DNA of 64,000 nucleotides. It comes from Saussurea involucrata. Its lineage: Eukaryota > Streptophyta > Magnoliopsida > Asterales > Asteraceae. Location of the stretch: the NCBI GenBank assembly GCA_033807775.1, contig CM066320.1:177664784-177728783 (forward strand), written 5' to 3'. The translations under genes and the position numbers were made by a program. The notes beneath the pieces are model-generated. The model was not told where the DNA came from. It saw only the letters and a list, made by a program, of their open reading frames with translations, and made no database searches. Positions within the stretch are counted from its first letter, which is position 1; every line of letters starts with the position of its first letter. Positions 8,606-18,366 of the stretch are shown here, piece by piece.

Positions 8606-9639
8606 GACTTTGTGTTTCAAAACCCCAATGCTCTACTTGAAACCGTTCCATTGCAACAACCAGTAATCAAAGATTCAAACCTACAAAAATGCACATCAAT
8701 TGAAAGAAAGAGAAGACACATGTATACACACACAAATGAACGTGATTTACTCTAATCCCTTGAAAACACATGTTAGTTATCCCTTTTTTTTGTAACAGTG
8801 GGTTTCCGGACCAGCTTACACGCACCGACTAATTTGTAATTTTTTTGTACTAAAAGAATCATAAGTTCTAGTCTTTAGAAAAGATTTGATGGAATATTTT
8901 AAAATGATATCAAATATACAAAAAATATTTCAATAAAGACAAATACATTAATGGAAAATAAGGAAATAATACACTAAAAGTTAAAGGGTTGTTGCATCCT
9001 TTTTTGGTTCATTATTGATGGAAAGAAAGGGAACCACACATTAAAATGGTTAGCTTTTGTATTTACTGTTGACTTTGACTGCCCATTTTGAGAGAGGGGG
9101 GACCCCTGAGTAGAAGACAACCATAAACAGGATCAAATTGGCCCTTGGTTGCTTTGGGTATTTTATTAAACGGATTATAGATGTAATTTATTGGTTCTGA
9201 GTGTATAAAATACAGTAAAATATAATTATTTATAGTTTGTAATTTCGTAAATTTTGATTATTGACAACCGAAACCAAATTTATTTGATTGCGTAATATGT
9301 TCAACGATTATGTGCAATCAAGAGTTGTTCAAATATCGATAATATTAAAAACTCGAATGTGTAAAGAAATTGGAAAACGTCTAACGAGCGTGCCATTAAC
9401 GTATCTTGATGAAGATCACTTTGGAAAGCGAAACACAAGAATACATATTAAGCTATTAAATCTGAGATGCGTGTCAAACCACTTTGTGCCTCAACAAAAT
9501 ATTACACCAACTCTAAATGGATTGGTATTCTTAGATATAAGCTTTTACAGAATAATTAAAATTCAAATGGGAGAAAAATATCAGTTGTCTAGTCAGTAGA
9601 TGAGATAAATTGAAGACGAACAGTATTGTTACGAACAAT
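8606..9639. other. Unannotated AT-rich stretch
   Basis: No domain recognised. A short segment around 8790-8850 (gggtttccggaccagctta) resembles a word I associate with dispersed plant repeats but cannot assign. The 103-codon frame at 9288-9599 has no recognisable motif. Confidence 0.4.
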
Positions 9640-9930
9640 ATGTTGACGAAAAAATGACAATCAGTCTCACTCATTAAACACATCATTGTGAGCACGAGAG
9701 ATGAGATATGAGGTACATTTGGTGTGATAGAGGTGGATATCATCAACTTGAGTAAGCACCTTGAGGCCTAGAAACTAATTAATGAAGTAAACCAAATCCT
9801 TCATTTCAAAATGTTGGCTGATAGACTCCTTCAAATTGATAATACTTTCTGTGTCACTACTAGTAATGATCACATCATCAACATACAAAAGGAAAAGAAT
9901 GGTACCCGACAAAAAAGGCGTCATATATTT
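9640..9930 (-). pseudogene. Ty1/copia reverse transcriptase fragment
   Basis: On the minus strand, bases 9900 down to 9750 read as the catalytic region of a copia reverse transcriptase: FLLYVDDVIITSSDT, then QHFEMKDL and FLGLKV further on. An in-frame TAG interrupts it within the stretch after the QHFEMKDL motif. No complete domain remains. It lies downstream, on the same strand, of a primer-binding-site-like word at 10002-10012, so both probably belong to one old, internally deleted copia element. Confidence 0.8.
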
Positions 9931-10000
9931 AGGTCAAAAAAGAAGAACTAATCGACCGGTTAAGGGTGATGAGTAACAAAAAAACAATTAACGAGTCTAA

Positions 10001-10140
10001 TGTTTTGATACCATGTGAGAATATGTGGAACCTCATTAGTTACCCTCCAAAAGAGCCATTGAGGATAGAAGAGATGTTCCAATATATATAGAGGAAATAT
10101 GTACCTAGCTTAGAGCAATAGTGATGGAAACGACGCTAGC
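10001..10140 (-). mobile_element. Remnant of copia LTR end and primer binding site
   Basis: Read on the minus strand, the LTR-like sequence ends acatattctcaca and is followed by tggtatcaaaac, the form of the initiator-Met tRNA primer site used by copia elements. A diverged relative of the LTR part stands at about 40865-40990 (aatatgtgg, then gaggttccaacatatat). The outer end is not clear. Confidence 0.4.
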
Positions 10141-10804
10141 CTGAGAGAGAATCCATCTTTGGTTATATATTGAAGAAAACATGATACATAATACAAAGGG
10201 CACAAAAAATTTAGGGAAATTAATCGAAATAGCTATTTCAGCATGGTCGTTTAATCTTTTAGCCACATCCTCTCCCATTTTAAAGAAATAGCACTACCTC
10301 TGGAAAAACTTGGTCCGTAATTGCGGACCTAGGTAAACAACAAAAAAATTACAAATTCAACCCTTATCCGCTAAAACCCATGTTCGCAATTACGGACCTG
10401 GCCCTGGATTTCTAAAATTGCAGTTTGTACCCATGTTCGCAATTGAGATCCTACTATTTTGCGGACCCATCTGCCCATGGTGAAACCCTAATCGAACCTT
10501 ACTTGTTGACCCTATCTAGATCCACAATGTTAGCCTTCTAGGTTCGCAAGTTTTCAAGAAAATGTCAATTTTCAAGTGTATTTTGCATGTTTAATTGCGG
10601 ACGTTCACTATTTTTTTTCAATAAACTTTGAAAGTAGATGGAAATCTGTACAATAATTGTACATTTTTGGATGAGTTTAATTCATATATTCTATAAAGAG
10701 ACATGAAAGAATATTGATGACGATATAACTTTCTCTACGGAAACATTACAATTGCTTTCTTTCTTTGTTCATCCTATATTTTTCTTTCTTCAGTTCAATT
10801 GAAA

Positions 10805-11372
10805 ATGAGTTTCAGTGCCGAAAAAATTAACTTATATATCCGTTCTGGTGGTTAATGGGTGCAACTAAACAATGGGTGAGATTATATTTTGTTCTGATGA
10901 AATGATGCACCATGTAGTACAATTGCGCGCAAACATTACACATAAAAGCTTGGTTAGTTCTGTTTTGAGAAAATGTGGAATTGAAAGTTCTGTTGGTGTA
11001 ACCGGGTTAGTGTACAAGAATGATGTTTCACTTTTTGAGTTAACTAACGACGAAGATGTTTGTGGTTTCATGGAATTCGCATGCGAGTCAAATAAACCGC
11101 CTACACTTTTTGTGTATGTCAATTTTTCGATGTGTGGTGGAGTTGATGTTGGTTGTAGTTCGAACACTGAAAACCATGAAACCCAAGATCAATATCAAAC
11201 TCAAGGAATGTATATTCATCAACCCGAGTATGAGTCATAATTCCAGCGCTCCAACAACCCCGCCTTTATTCCAGAGCATACATAAGGTCTTAGTGACTAT
11301 CACCCCGAGTTTGTTCCGGAGACACAACAAGTAGAAGAAGAAGAAGAAGAAGAAGAAGAAGAAGAAGAAGAA

Positions 11373-11420
<48 letters not shown>

Positions 11421-11574
11421 GAAGAAGAAAGATGTTTTGTAAGATTTGAAGATGACGAAGTCCATGTTTTCATATTAGGTATATCTAATATTAATTTATC
11501 AGAAACTGATAAAGATAAATACGAAGAACATATAGCAACACAACATGTAAAATCATCTACATTATTAACAGATT
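10805..11574 (+). pseudogene. MULE2 transposase N-terminal fragment, several breaks
   Basis: It starts at ATG 10805 and is homologous to the N-terminal region of the MULE1 transposase: shared RKCGIESS versus QKCGIKSS, shared LVYKND/LVFKNGD and a closing LFVYV/LFVYP. Lesions are a TAA at 10853-10855 inside the conserved G-G-x-W word, a frameshift near 10875, and in-frame TAA codons at 11238-11240 and 11283-11285. The acidic linker has grown into a Glu then Asp codon run (11332-11430), and a DDEVHVF motif after it corresponds to DDETHVF in MULE1. The DNA-binding and catalytic domains are absent. Confidence 0.8.
11332..11430 (+). repeat. (GAA)n(GAT)n trinucleotide repeat
   Basis: About 14 GAA/AGA units and then about 15 GAT units encode poly-Glu and poly-Asp in the MULE2 pseudogene frame. 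The minus-strand frame rich in Ile and Phe is its shadow. Confidence 0.95.
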
Positions 11575-11751
11575 AGTAATCGACTTGGTTTCGATTTAAT
11601 TCGTTTCTGTTATGCGTAAACAAATTAGTGATCGAGTTAGTTTCGATTTAATTATTTTCTGTTGTGTGTAAACGTTTTAATCGATTATGTATCGATTTTC
11701 TGCCGTTTATAAACAGATTCTTAATCGACTTGAATTCGATTTAATTCTTTG
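11575..11751 (+). repeat. AATCGA/TCGATT repeat array, part in internal A
   Basis: Degenerate repeats built on aatcgacttggtttcgattt. The same array continues after the nested copia piece at 13053-13145 and exists in fuller form at 34584-35330. Confidence 0.8.
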
Positions 11752-12241
11752 TGTTAGGAATATTTCATATAGATTTGATGTGTCAAAACTTCAACTTACA
11801 AGGGTTCGAATTGTAATATGTTTATTTTATAGTTATCCTTGTAAATTCTAGTTTATCTAGGATTCATAGTTTATCTAGGATTGGTATTTATCTAGTTTCT
11901 AGTTTATCTAGGTTTCTAGTATATAAAGAAACCTAGAGATATAGAATTAGACGTTCTTGAAACCCACGTTTAAACAAAAACGTGTAGATGTGTGTACATG
12001 AGCCCCAAGGTTCTTAATCCTAATACTTGAGAAGAAGTATTCGTTTGTTGATAACTTAGGTCAACAAATTGGGGCGTGAGTATGTAATCAGTATGTTTAA
12101 ATTAATGAACCTTGTTAGCTATACAAATCTGTCGTTTAATTCCGCTGTTCATGTTGTGATTTGTATATGTTTATTCCATGATCTAGAACTAATCATTCTT
12201 GAGCTTAAAGATCCGGTTTAGGGTTTATATAAATCCTATCA
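11752..12241 (+). repeat. LTR of truncated copia piece
   Basis: 490 bases, TG...CA ends. A TATATAAAG box stands at 11920-11928, preceded by four exact copies of TTTATCTAG (11852, 11870, 11887, 11903). Confidence 0.85.
11852..11928 (+). promoter_or_regulatory. LTR promoter: TTTATCTAG x4 plus TATA box
   Basis: Four TTTATCTAG words at 8 to 18 base spacing end right before TATATAAAG. The arrangement suggests U3 enhancer repeats. Confidence 0.6.
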
Positions 12242-12242
12242 G

Positions 12243-12256
12243 GTGGTATCAGAGCA
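12243..12256 (+). other. Primer binding site of truncated copia piece
   Basis: ggtatcagagc, complementary to the 3' end of initiator-Met tRNA, directly after the LTR. Repeated in shorter form at 13042-13052. Confidence 0.8.
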
Positions 12257-12851
12257 CATGGTGCTCTCTGATCTGGAAGAAAAACAAGGTTTAATGGAAG
12301 ATCTGAAGAGACGAAAGAAGACGAACGAAAGAAAGAAAAATCAGATTTTTCGCAGAAATTTTCTGGAAAATCACAGCCGGCCGTTTCGCCTATTCCCGGA
12401 GATTGAACCGTCGGATCGTCGCGATTTTTGGACAGCAGCTTCGGGACACATTGTTTAACATTATGTTTGGTTGGATTGGCCGTACGACTTCCAGAACGCT
12501 CCCAGAAATTCTCGAAATCCAGCAGTTTTTTTTTTCTTGATAAAAATTGTTCTTCACTCAGAATTCCTCAAAGCCATGAAATCAAAGCCGCGATGCAATG
12601 GAGAATACATGTCACACACCATGTTAGGATCATGCTCGACAAAAGGAGGATGATTTTTGTTTGTTTCAAGAAAATTCACACACACAAGGTATGAAGGTTT
12701 GATGAACGATAGAGGAAGAATGCTTAAATGACTACCCTTTGATCGTCATCAGTTGATTACAAAAAGGAAGATTAATTAGAGTTTGTTTGAAGAAGAAGTG
12801 AAAGTTAGAGTTTGTGTTCTTATCATATCTTTAAAGGTATCCTTCACCTGT

Positions 12852-13041
12852 TAACTTAGGTCAACAAATTGGGGCGTGAGTATGTAATCAGTATGTTTAA
12901 ATTAATGAACCTTGTTAGCTATACAAATCTGTCGTTTAATTCCGCTGTTCATGTTGTGATTTGTATATGTTTATTCCATGATCTAGAACTAATCATTCTT
13001 GAGCTTAAAGATCCGGTTTAGGGTTTATATAAATCCTATCA
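12852..13041 (+). repeat. Partial second LTR copy of truncated copia piece
   Basis: Virtually identical to 12052-12241. The 5' part of the LTR is missing. Confidence 0.9.
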
Positions 13042-13185
13042 GGTGGTATCAGATTATGTTTCGATTTTCTGTCGTTTATAAACAAAATCTAAATCGAGTG
13101 TGTTTTGATTTAAATTCTTTTCTGTTGTATATAAACAGATTGATATTGCAATTTTGTTCATGTGAAATTTGTTTTCTAAAATAGT

Positions 13186-13485
13186 GAACGAAGACTTGGT
13201 GGCAATGATCATGGATTATTCGGCCATGGAGGCGCCGATATCAAGGGTGTTGGGGATGTCATTTTGAAGATGACTTCCGGGAAAGAGCTCAAGCTTAAGG
13301 ATGTTTTGTATGTCCCGGAGCTTCGTAAGAACCTCGTTTCGAGGTGATTGTTAAACAAGTTTGGTTTAAACTATGGTTTGAGTTGGACAAGTTTGTTTTT
13401 GTCCAAAAGTGGTATGTATGTGGGTAAAGGATATGCCTTGAATGGCATGTTTAAATTAAATATAATGGAATGTAATGGTTATTAA
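13186..13485 (+). pseudogene. copia protease-region fragment, internal A
   Basis: Plus-strand reading gives a GNDHGLFGHGGADIKGVGD stretch, then LKDVLYVPELRKNLVS, the end of a copia protease and start of the GAG-pre-integrase region. A TGA follows NLVSR, where the sister copy in internal B reads on. The catalytic DSG motif is missing, and so are gag and integrase. The fragment ends in a Met-rich tail before an AT-rich segment. Confidence 0.75.
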
Positions 13486-13831
13486 TAAAATGAATAAAAG
13501 CAAGTTCTAATTTCGTTTATATACTTGAGTTTTTTCATTTGTTTGACATGGCCGTTTATAACATGTATATATGTAATTCCACTCGACATTTAATTTAATT
13601 TGCATACCAAAAGTTGTGTTTTTTCACAAGTTCCCCACATGTATAAAAACCAAAACTTGTTAGTTTTTCTTTCCAATCGGTTGAAAGAAAAAAAAACGAA
13701 CCCTTGATTTAATTCATACTAATATGTGTGATTTAAAATCGGTTCCTACTCGAGGTGGGAACAAATATGTGATCACGTTCATCGATATTGCTACATATGT
13801 ATTTATTTTAAAAAATAAATATGAAGCAATA

Positions 13832-14105
13832 GACAAGTTTGTCTTGTTTAAAAATAGAGTTGAAATTCAACTTAATATAGACAAAAGAAAGGTCTAGGTT
13901 TATTTTACACAAGTTTGTCTTGTTTAAAATTGAAGTTTAAAATCAACAAAAAGAAGGTCTAGGTTTATTTTACACAAGTTTGTCTTGTTTAAAATTGAAG
14001 TTGAAAATCAACTTAATATAGACCAAAAGAAGGTCTAGATTAATTTACACAAGTTTGTCTTGTCTAAAAATGAAGTTGAAAATCAACTTAATATAGACAA
14101 AGGAT
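13832..14105 (+). repeat. Tandem repeat, ~73 bp x 4, internal A
   Basis: Units beginning acaagtttgtcttgttta start at about 13834, 13910, 13977 and 14050. Each carries 'aacttaatatagac' and 'aggtctag'. Internal B has only about one and a half units (35585-35690), so the array expanded or contracted after the copies separated. Confidence 0.85.
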
Positions 14106-14109
14106 GTGA

Positions 14110-14907
14110 AATTTGGTTTTCTAAATGGAAATCTATATGGAGCAGCCTGAGGGATTCGTTGCCCCAAGACAAAAGAACAAGGTTTGCAAACTTGTTAAGT
14201 CTTTGTATGGCCTAAAGCAAGCTCCAAAGCAATGGCATCAAAAGTTTGATCAAGCCATGTTAGAAAGCGATTATAAAATAAGTGAGTGTGACAAATGTGT
14301 TTATATGAAAAACATCACTCATGGTTATGTCATCTTGTGTTCATATGTTGATAATATGCTTATCATTGGTAGTGATGACAAAAAATGATAAGGTCCACGA
14401 AGGATATGTTGAAATCCAAGTTTGACATGAAAGACATGGGTTTAGCGGAAGTGATTCTTGGGGTCAAGATCACAAGAACCCATTATGGTCTGATGTTAAG
14501 TCAAACACATTACGTGGACAAGATTTTGAGAAAATTAATAAAAGGAGATACTAGTATAGCTAGAACTACGATTGACTCTAATAGATCCACGATGGAATCT
14601 GAATTTATCGCCTTGGATAAATATGTTTTTTATTTAAATGGCTACGTTAGTTTGTGGAAGATATTCCCGGATGACCTAAGCCGGTAACGGTCATTTGGTA
14701 TACATTGTGATAACCGATCGGAAATTGGTAGAGCTCAAAGTACAATGTATAATGGGAAGTCTAGACACATTAGACGTAGACATAATATGATACGCCAATT
14801 ACTCTCTACTGGAGTTATCACTATTGACTATGTGAAGTCAAAGGATAACGTTGCGGATCCGCTTACGAAAAGTCTAAGTAGAGATTTAGTCCATAAGTCG
14901 TCAAGAG
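14110..14907 (+). pseudogene. copia RT/RNase H fragment, internal A
   Basis: From about 14125 the frame reads MEQPEGFVAPRQKNKVCKL, then LYGLKQAPKQWH and SYVDNMLIIGSDDKK, the C-terminal half of a copia reverse transcriptase. The usual YVDD box is YVDN here. One A is missing in the A run at 14381-14387 compared with internal B, shifting the frame. RNase H relics follow at 14695-14900 (SRHIRRRHNM, then DYVKSKDNVADPLTK). A Sirevirus interrupts the element right after this, at 14908. Confidence 0.85.
14903..14907 (+). repeat. TSD of Sirevirus, left copy
   Basis: aagag on the left and aaaag at 27954-27958 on the right, with one mismatch. The sister copy at about 36490-36510 shows the uninterrupted site. 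Confidence 0.7.
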
Positions 14908-15875
14908 TGTTGATCCAAACCCTCAGTGATTTGATAATGACCCTATCTTAAATACTTAGTGAAAATTGTAAGTAAACAATATGTATCAGAGTTTCACTAT
15001 CGCTGATAAGTACTAAGATCTTACAGTACTGCTGATAGGAACTCTCGCTCTTTTAGATTAAACATTCAGCGAACACTGTTCATCATATCGCTGAGCCTGT
15101 TCAGTCCTTATGGTGATCGCTGATAAGTTAGTTGTTTACTTATGATCCCTGAAGACAAGATTCACGTCAACAAAGGTTCTACGCTGAAGTCGAAGATTAA
15201 GCTCAAGAACCAGCGACAAGTCTCCTAATGAACTGATGCGGATCAGCGAAGACTCAGATTTGTCCACTCAACGTGAAGTATCAAGTACAAGACTTCAGCT
15301 ATCGCTGAACTTTATCATTCGCTGAATAGTAAATGATAATCGTTGAATCAACGAAAGCTGATCATGAAGTCCTCCGTACAAAGTACTTTTGTCTTAACCT
15401 CCCTTGCACGCCACCGTACGAAATGTCAGAAAAGAACCTCCGAAAATCTGAAATCGTACAACCACTCTGATACTACACTGTTCATTCATGCGGCTACTAA
15501 GGTTGTCAACAAAGGTCAATGACATGCAACCAATCCGCTGATGACACGTGTAAAGTGTATACTGAATTGCATTAAATGCATGCAGTATATAAAGAGATGA
15601 ACTCACTTCATTTGAAGTAACTTGCTAACTCTGGACAAGTTCAAATCTCTCTTAAGATAGGATTTTATTAGTAATCTCCTTATCTTTCTTAGTGCAAGAA
15701 ACCTTAGTGTTCCAACTTGTTTAGATTTAGGTTTATCCTTAATCTTGTTTCCGCAACAAGCTGTAAATTGTTAATGATTTATCAATAAAAAATTTAGAAA
15801 AGTAAAATAGTGTGTTTGTATTCAACCCCCCCCCCCCCCCTTCTACAAACTTGTATAGGCCTTTCGGGACCAACA
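14908..15875 (+). repeat. Sirevirus 5' LTR
   Basis: TGTTGATCC...ACCAACA, with a TATATAAA box at 15586-15593, a 15-base C run at 15826-15840, and nine exact CGCTGA/TCAGCG hexamers, eight or nine of them upstream of the TATA box. Confidence 0.95.
15586..15593 (+). promoter_or_regulatory. TATA box of Sirevirus LTR
   Basis: tgcagTATATAAAgag. It would start the genomic RNA about 30 bases downstream. The same box stands in the 3' LTR at about 27667. Confidence 0.75.
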
Positions 15876-15890
15876 AGTGGTATCAGAGCG
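15876..15890 (+). other. Sirevirus primer binding site
   Basis: agtggtatcagagcgg follows the LTR directly. tggtatcagag pairs with the initiator-Met tRNA 3' end. Confidence 0.9.
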
Positions 15891-15955
15891 GATTTGTTTA
15901 ATCTCATAAACAAGATCTAATCTAAGATATTTCTCTTCCTAGCTATTATCTGAAA

Positions 15956-18366
15956 ATGGCCAACACAAACACAAACACTCACTATATAGACAATGGTTCT
16001 CTTGCAAAACCCCCTAGATTTTCCAGAGATAACTTCAACTTGTGGAAAAATAGGATGACACTCTTCTTAGAAGGTGTAGACCCTACTATACCTTACTATC
16101 TTGAAAACGGCCCACACATCCCTGTAACAATTGATCCTGCAGTTCTAGCCACTGCAACTAGAGCTGCTATTCCAGAAAGGCCGATTCCAAAGGAAATCCA
16201 TCATTGGACCGATGAAGACAAGAAGAAAGTGGCTATAGATACAAAAGCCAGATCCATACTATCCATGGCCCTTCCTGACGAAGTCTACCATTCCGTCATG
16301 AACCTGAAATCCTCAAAAGCCATGTGGGACACAATATGTGTTCAGTATGAAGGAACATCTGAAGTCCAGGATTCAAGAAAGATCAACCTGGTAAGACAAT
16401 ACGAAAGCTTCATTTCTGGTAAGAATGAAACTCTCTCTGAAGTTCATCAACGTTTTAATTGCTTAATTATAGATCTAAAAACGGTTGGTAAGGAATATTC
16501 TAACTTTGAAGTGCTGACAAAGTTTTTAGAATGTTTACCTGAAAGCTGGGACAATTATTCCATGTGTCTCAAGCTGTCAAAAGATCTAAGATCAATGACA
16601 CTTGCTACCTTATATGGCACATTGCTGAATCATGAGCAATCTAGCCATCTTAAGAAGAATCTTGTAAAAGATTCCAAAAGCACCCCTGTTGCTTTAATCT
16701 CAGAGGAACCTTCTACTCAGCGACCCGTGGTCACTATCACTGAGTTAGAAAGTAACTCTGAAAGGTCATCAGATTCTGATTCTTCAGATGATGATGAATC
16801 CTTGGCTCTCCTAACTAAAAAGTTCAGGAGATTCGCCAAGAAGAAAATGTTTAGAAAGAACAAAACTCTTTCTATAGCTGACAAGCCTAAGTATCAGCTT
16901 TTGTTGATAAGGCTACTGCTACTTGTTTCAACTGCGAAAAGACAGGTCATTTCGCTAACGAGTGCAGGTCAAAGAAAATCATGAGACCTTCAGCTTTTAC
17001 AAAGAAATCCTTTGTTCCAAGGAATAAAGACGAGAAATACTCAAAGCTGAAGGAGAAGTATGCAAAGCTGAAAAGCTTTAAGAAGAAAGGAAAAAGCCTG
17101 ATGGCTGACTATGATTGGGCTGCTTCTGATGAAGAAGCCTCATCGTCTGATTCTGAAGATGATGAAGCAAATCAATGTCTCATGGCCAAGATTGAAGAAG
17201 AGGAAGAAAGTTCAGACATTCCCTCCACTTCAACATCTGCCATTCAGGTATCACCTTCCTTCTTTACCAATATTGTAAATATTGATGAAGCTGATAGTCT
17301 CCATAAAATCGAACTGCTGACTAGAAGTTTATACGAAGCCATGAACGGCAAAGCTGTGGTTGAAAACCAAAATCTTGATCTCGCTGAAAAGATTAAAAAC
17401 TGCCACCTTCAAATAGAAAAGCTTTCTAAATTTGAAGAAGATTTTAAAGATCAAGTCCATTTAAATCAGCTAGTCAAAATCGAACGAGCGGAAGCTATCG
17501 CTGCATTAAAAGCTGAACAAGCTACTGTTGAAGGATGGTGTAATTCTTCAACAAAGATCACTGAGATAATTAAGGCTCAGATTCCTCTGAGTGATAAACG
17601 TGGTCTGGGTTATAAATATGATACTCCAATACCAACCACTGAACGTTCAATGCTTAAATTTGGAACGTTCGTATCCTCAGTAGCTGACACTTCTTCATCT
17701 CAGTACTCCTCGTCGGTTACACCAATCCCTGAGGAAACTCCTACCTCCTCAAAAGGTAAGGAGAAAATGGTTTATTCAAAACCTACCTCTGTCTCTAAAG
17801 ACAAAGGTAAAGGAATTGTTATTTATCAAAATCCTCAGAAGGGTACCTTAGTACCTAAGCTGAATGCTTCTAAAGCCTTAGTGATTCATTCATCTGGTTC
17901 TAGAAATCAGACCTCTGGATCAGTTCAGCGACCTACTCCTAGACTCAGAGTAGATGTCCTTGGTAAGAAATCTGAAGAACTGAATGTTCGTCCTATTTCA
18001 AAAACCAATAGTGTACTTGGTGCTGGCACTTCTAATTCCAAATTAAAAGCTCAGCACTCAAGTGGTCCTAGAACTAATTTTAGTTATAGGAAATGTTATC
18101 ACTGTGGACTTACCGATCATATTGCAAGTAAGTGTCCCACAGCCACCAAAGCTGATAAGATAGCTAAGGTGAAGATAGCACCCAAGAAGACCAAACCAGT
18201 TGCAATTCAGGTCAAGGTGACTCCTACCGCTGAGGTCAAGAAATTGACCAAAGTGAAGAAAGACAAAGCTGAATCTTCAAATGCTGCGAAGACTGCTGAA
18301 CCCATTCCAACCACTTCCACTGACAAACGCGTATACATGGCGAAGTGGGTACCCAAGCAAAACTAA
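15956..18366 (+). pseudogene. Sirevirus gag, one frameshift
   Basis: The structural protein that packages the RNA. The first ATG after the primer site opens the frame. The N-terminal region (FSRDNFNLWKNRMTLFLEG) and the following UBN2-like part are typical copia gag. A one-base loss near 16899 moves the frame, and the product continues in the next frame through a CCHC knuckle (CFNCEKTGHFANEC), a long Lys/Glu-rich linker and a second knuckle (CYHCGLTDHIASKC) at about 18095-18136. It ends at TAA 18364-18366. pol continues in the same frame directly after that stop, so gag and pol are separated by one stop codon. The two knuckles and the long linker are larger than usual for copia and fit Sireviruses. 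Confidence 0.9.

Larger units (their letters stand above)
10214..11574 (+). mobile_element. MULE2, 5' fragment truncated by copia sequence
   Basis: It begins with a gggaaattaatcgaaatagc tip like the MULE1 end and contains TIR-like sequence with repeated 'attgcggac' words, then the start of a transposase gene on plus. It stops at about 11565-11574, where sequence of the copia A internal region starts. The word aacagattag is common to both sides of the junction. Confidence 0.65.
11752..13052 (+). mobile_element. Truncated copia piece: LTR, primer site, leader, partial LTR, primer site
   Basis: It is inserted in the repeat array of internal A. LTR 11752-12241 starts TGTTAGGAA and ends CCTATCA. 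ggtggtatcagagc follows as primer site. A 600-base leader with no intact gag comes next, then the last 190 bases of the same LTR (12852-13041) followed again by ggtggtatcag. A normal element would not have a primer site after its second LTR, so this arose by recombination or template switching. Compared with internal B, a short host segment is missing at the right edge. Confidence 0.75.

Noticed and set aside
8788..8850. Possible third SINE or LINE remnant (gggtttccggaccagctta)
   Set aside because: The word recalls dispersed plant repeats, but no boxes, tail or duplications could be found.
11235..11465. Minus-strand Ile/Phe-rich frame
   Set aside because: Shadow of the GAA/GAT trinucleotide run.
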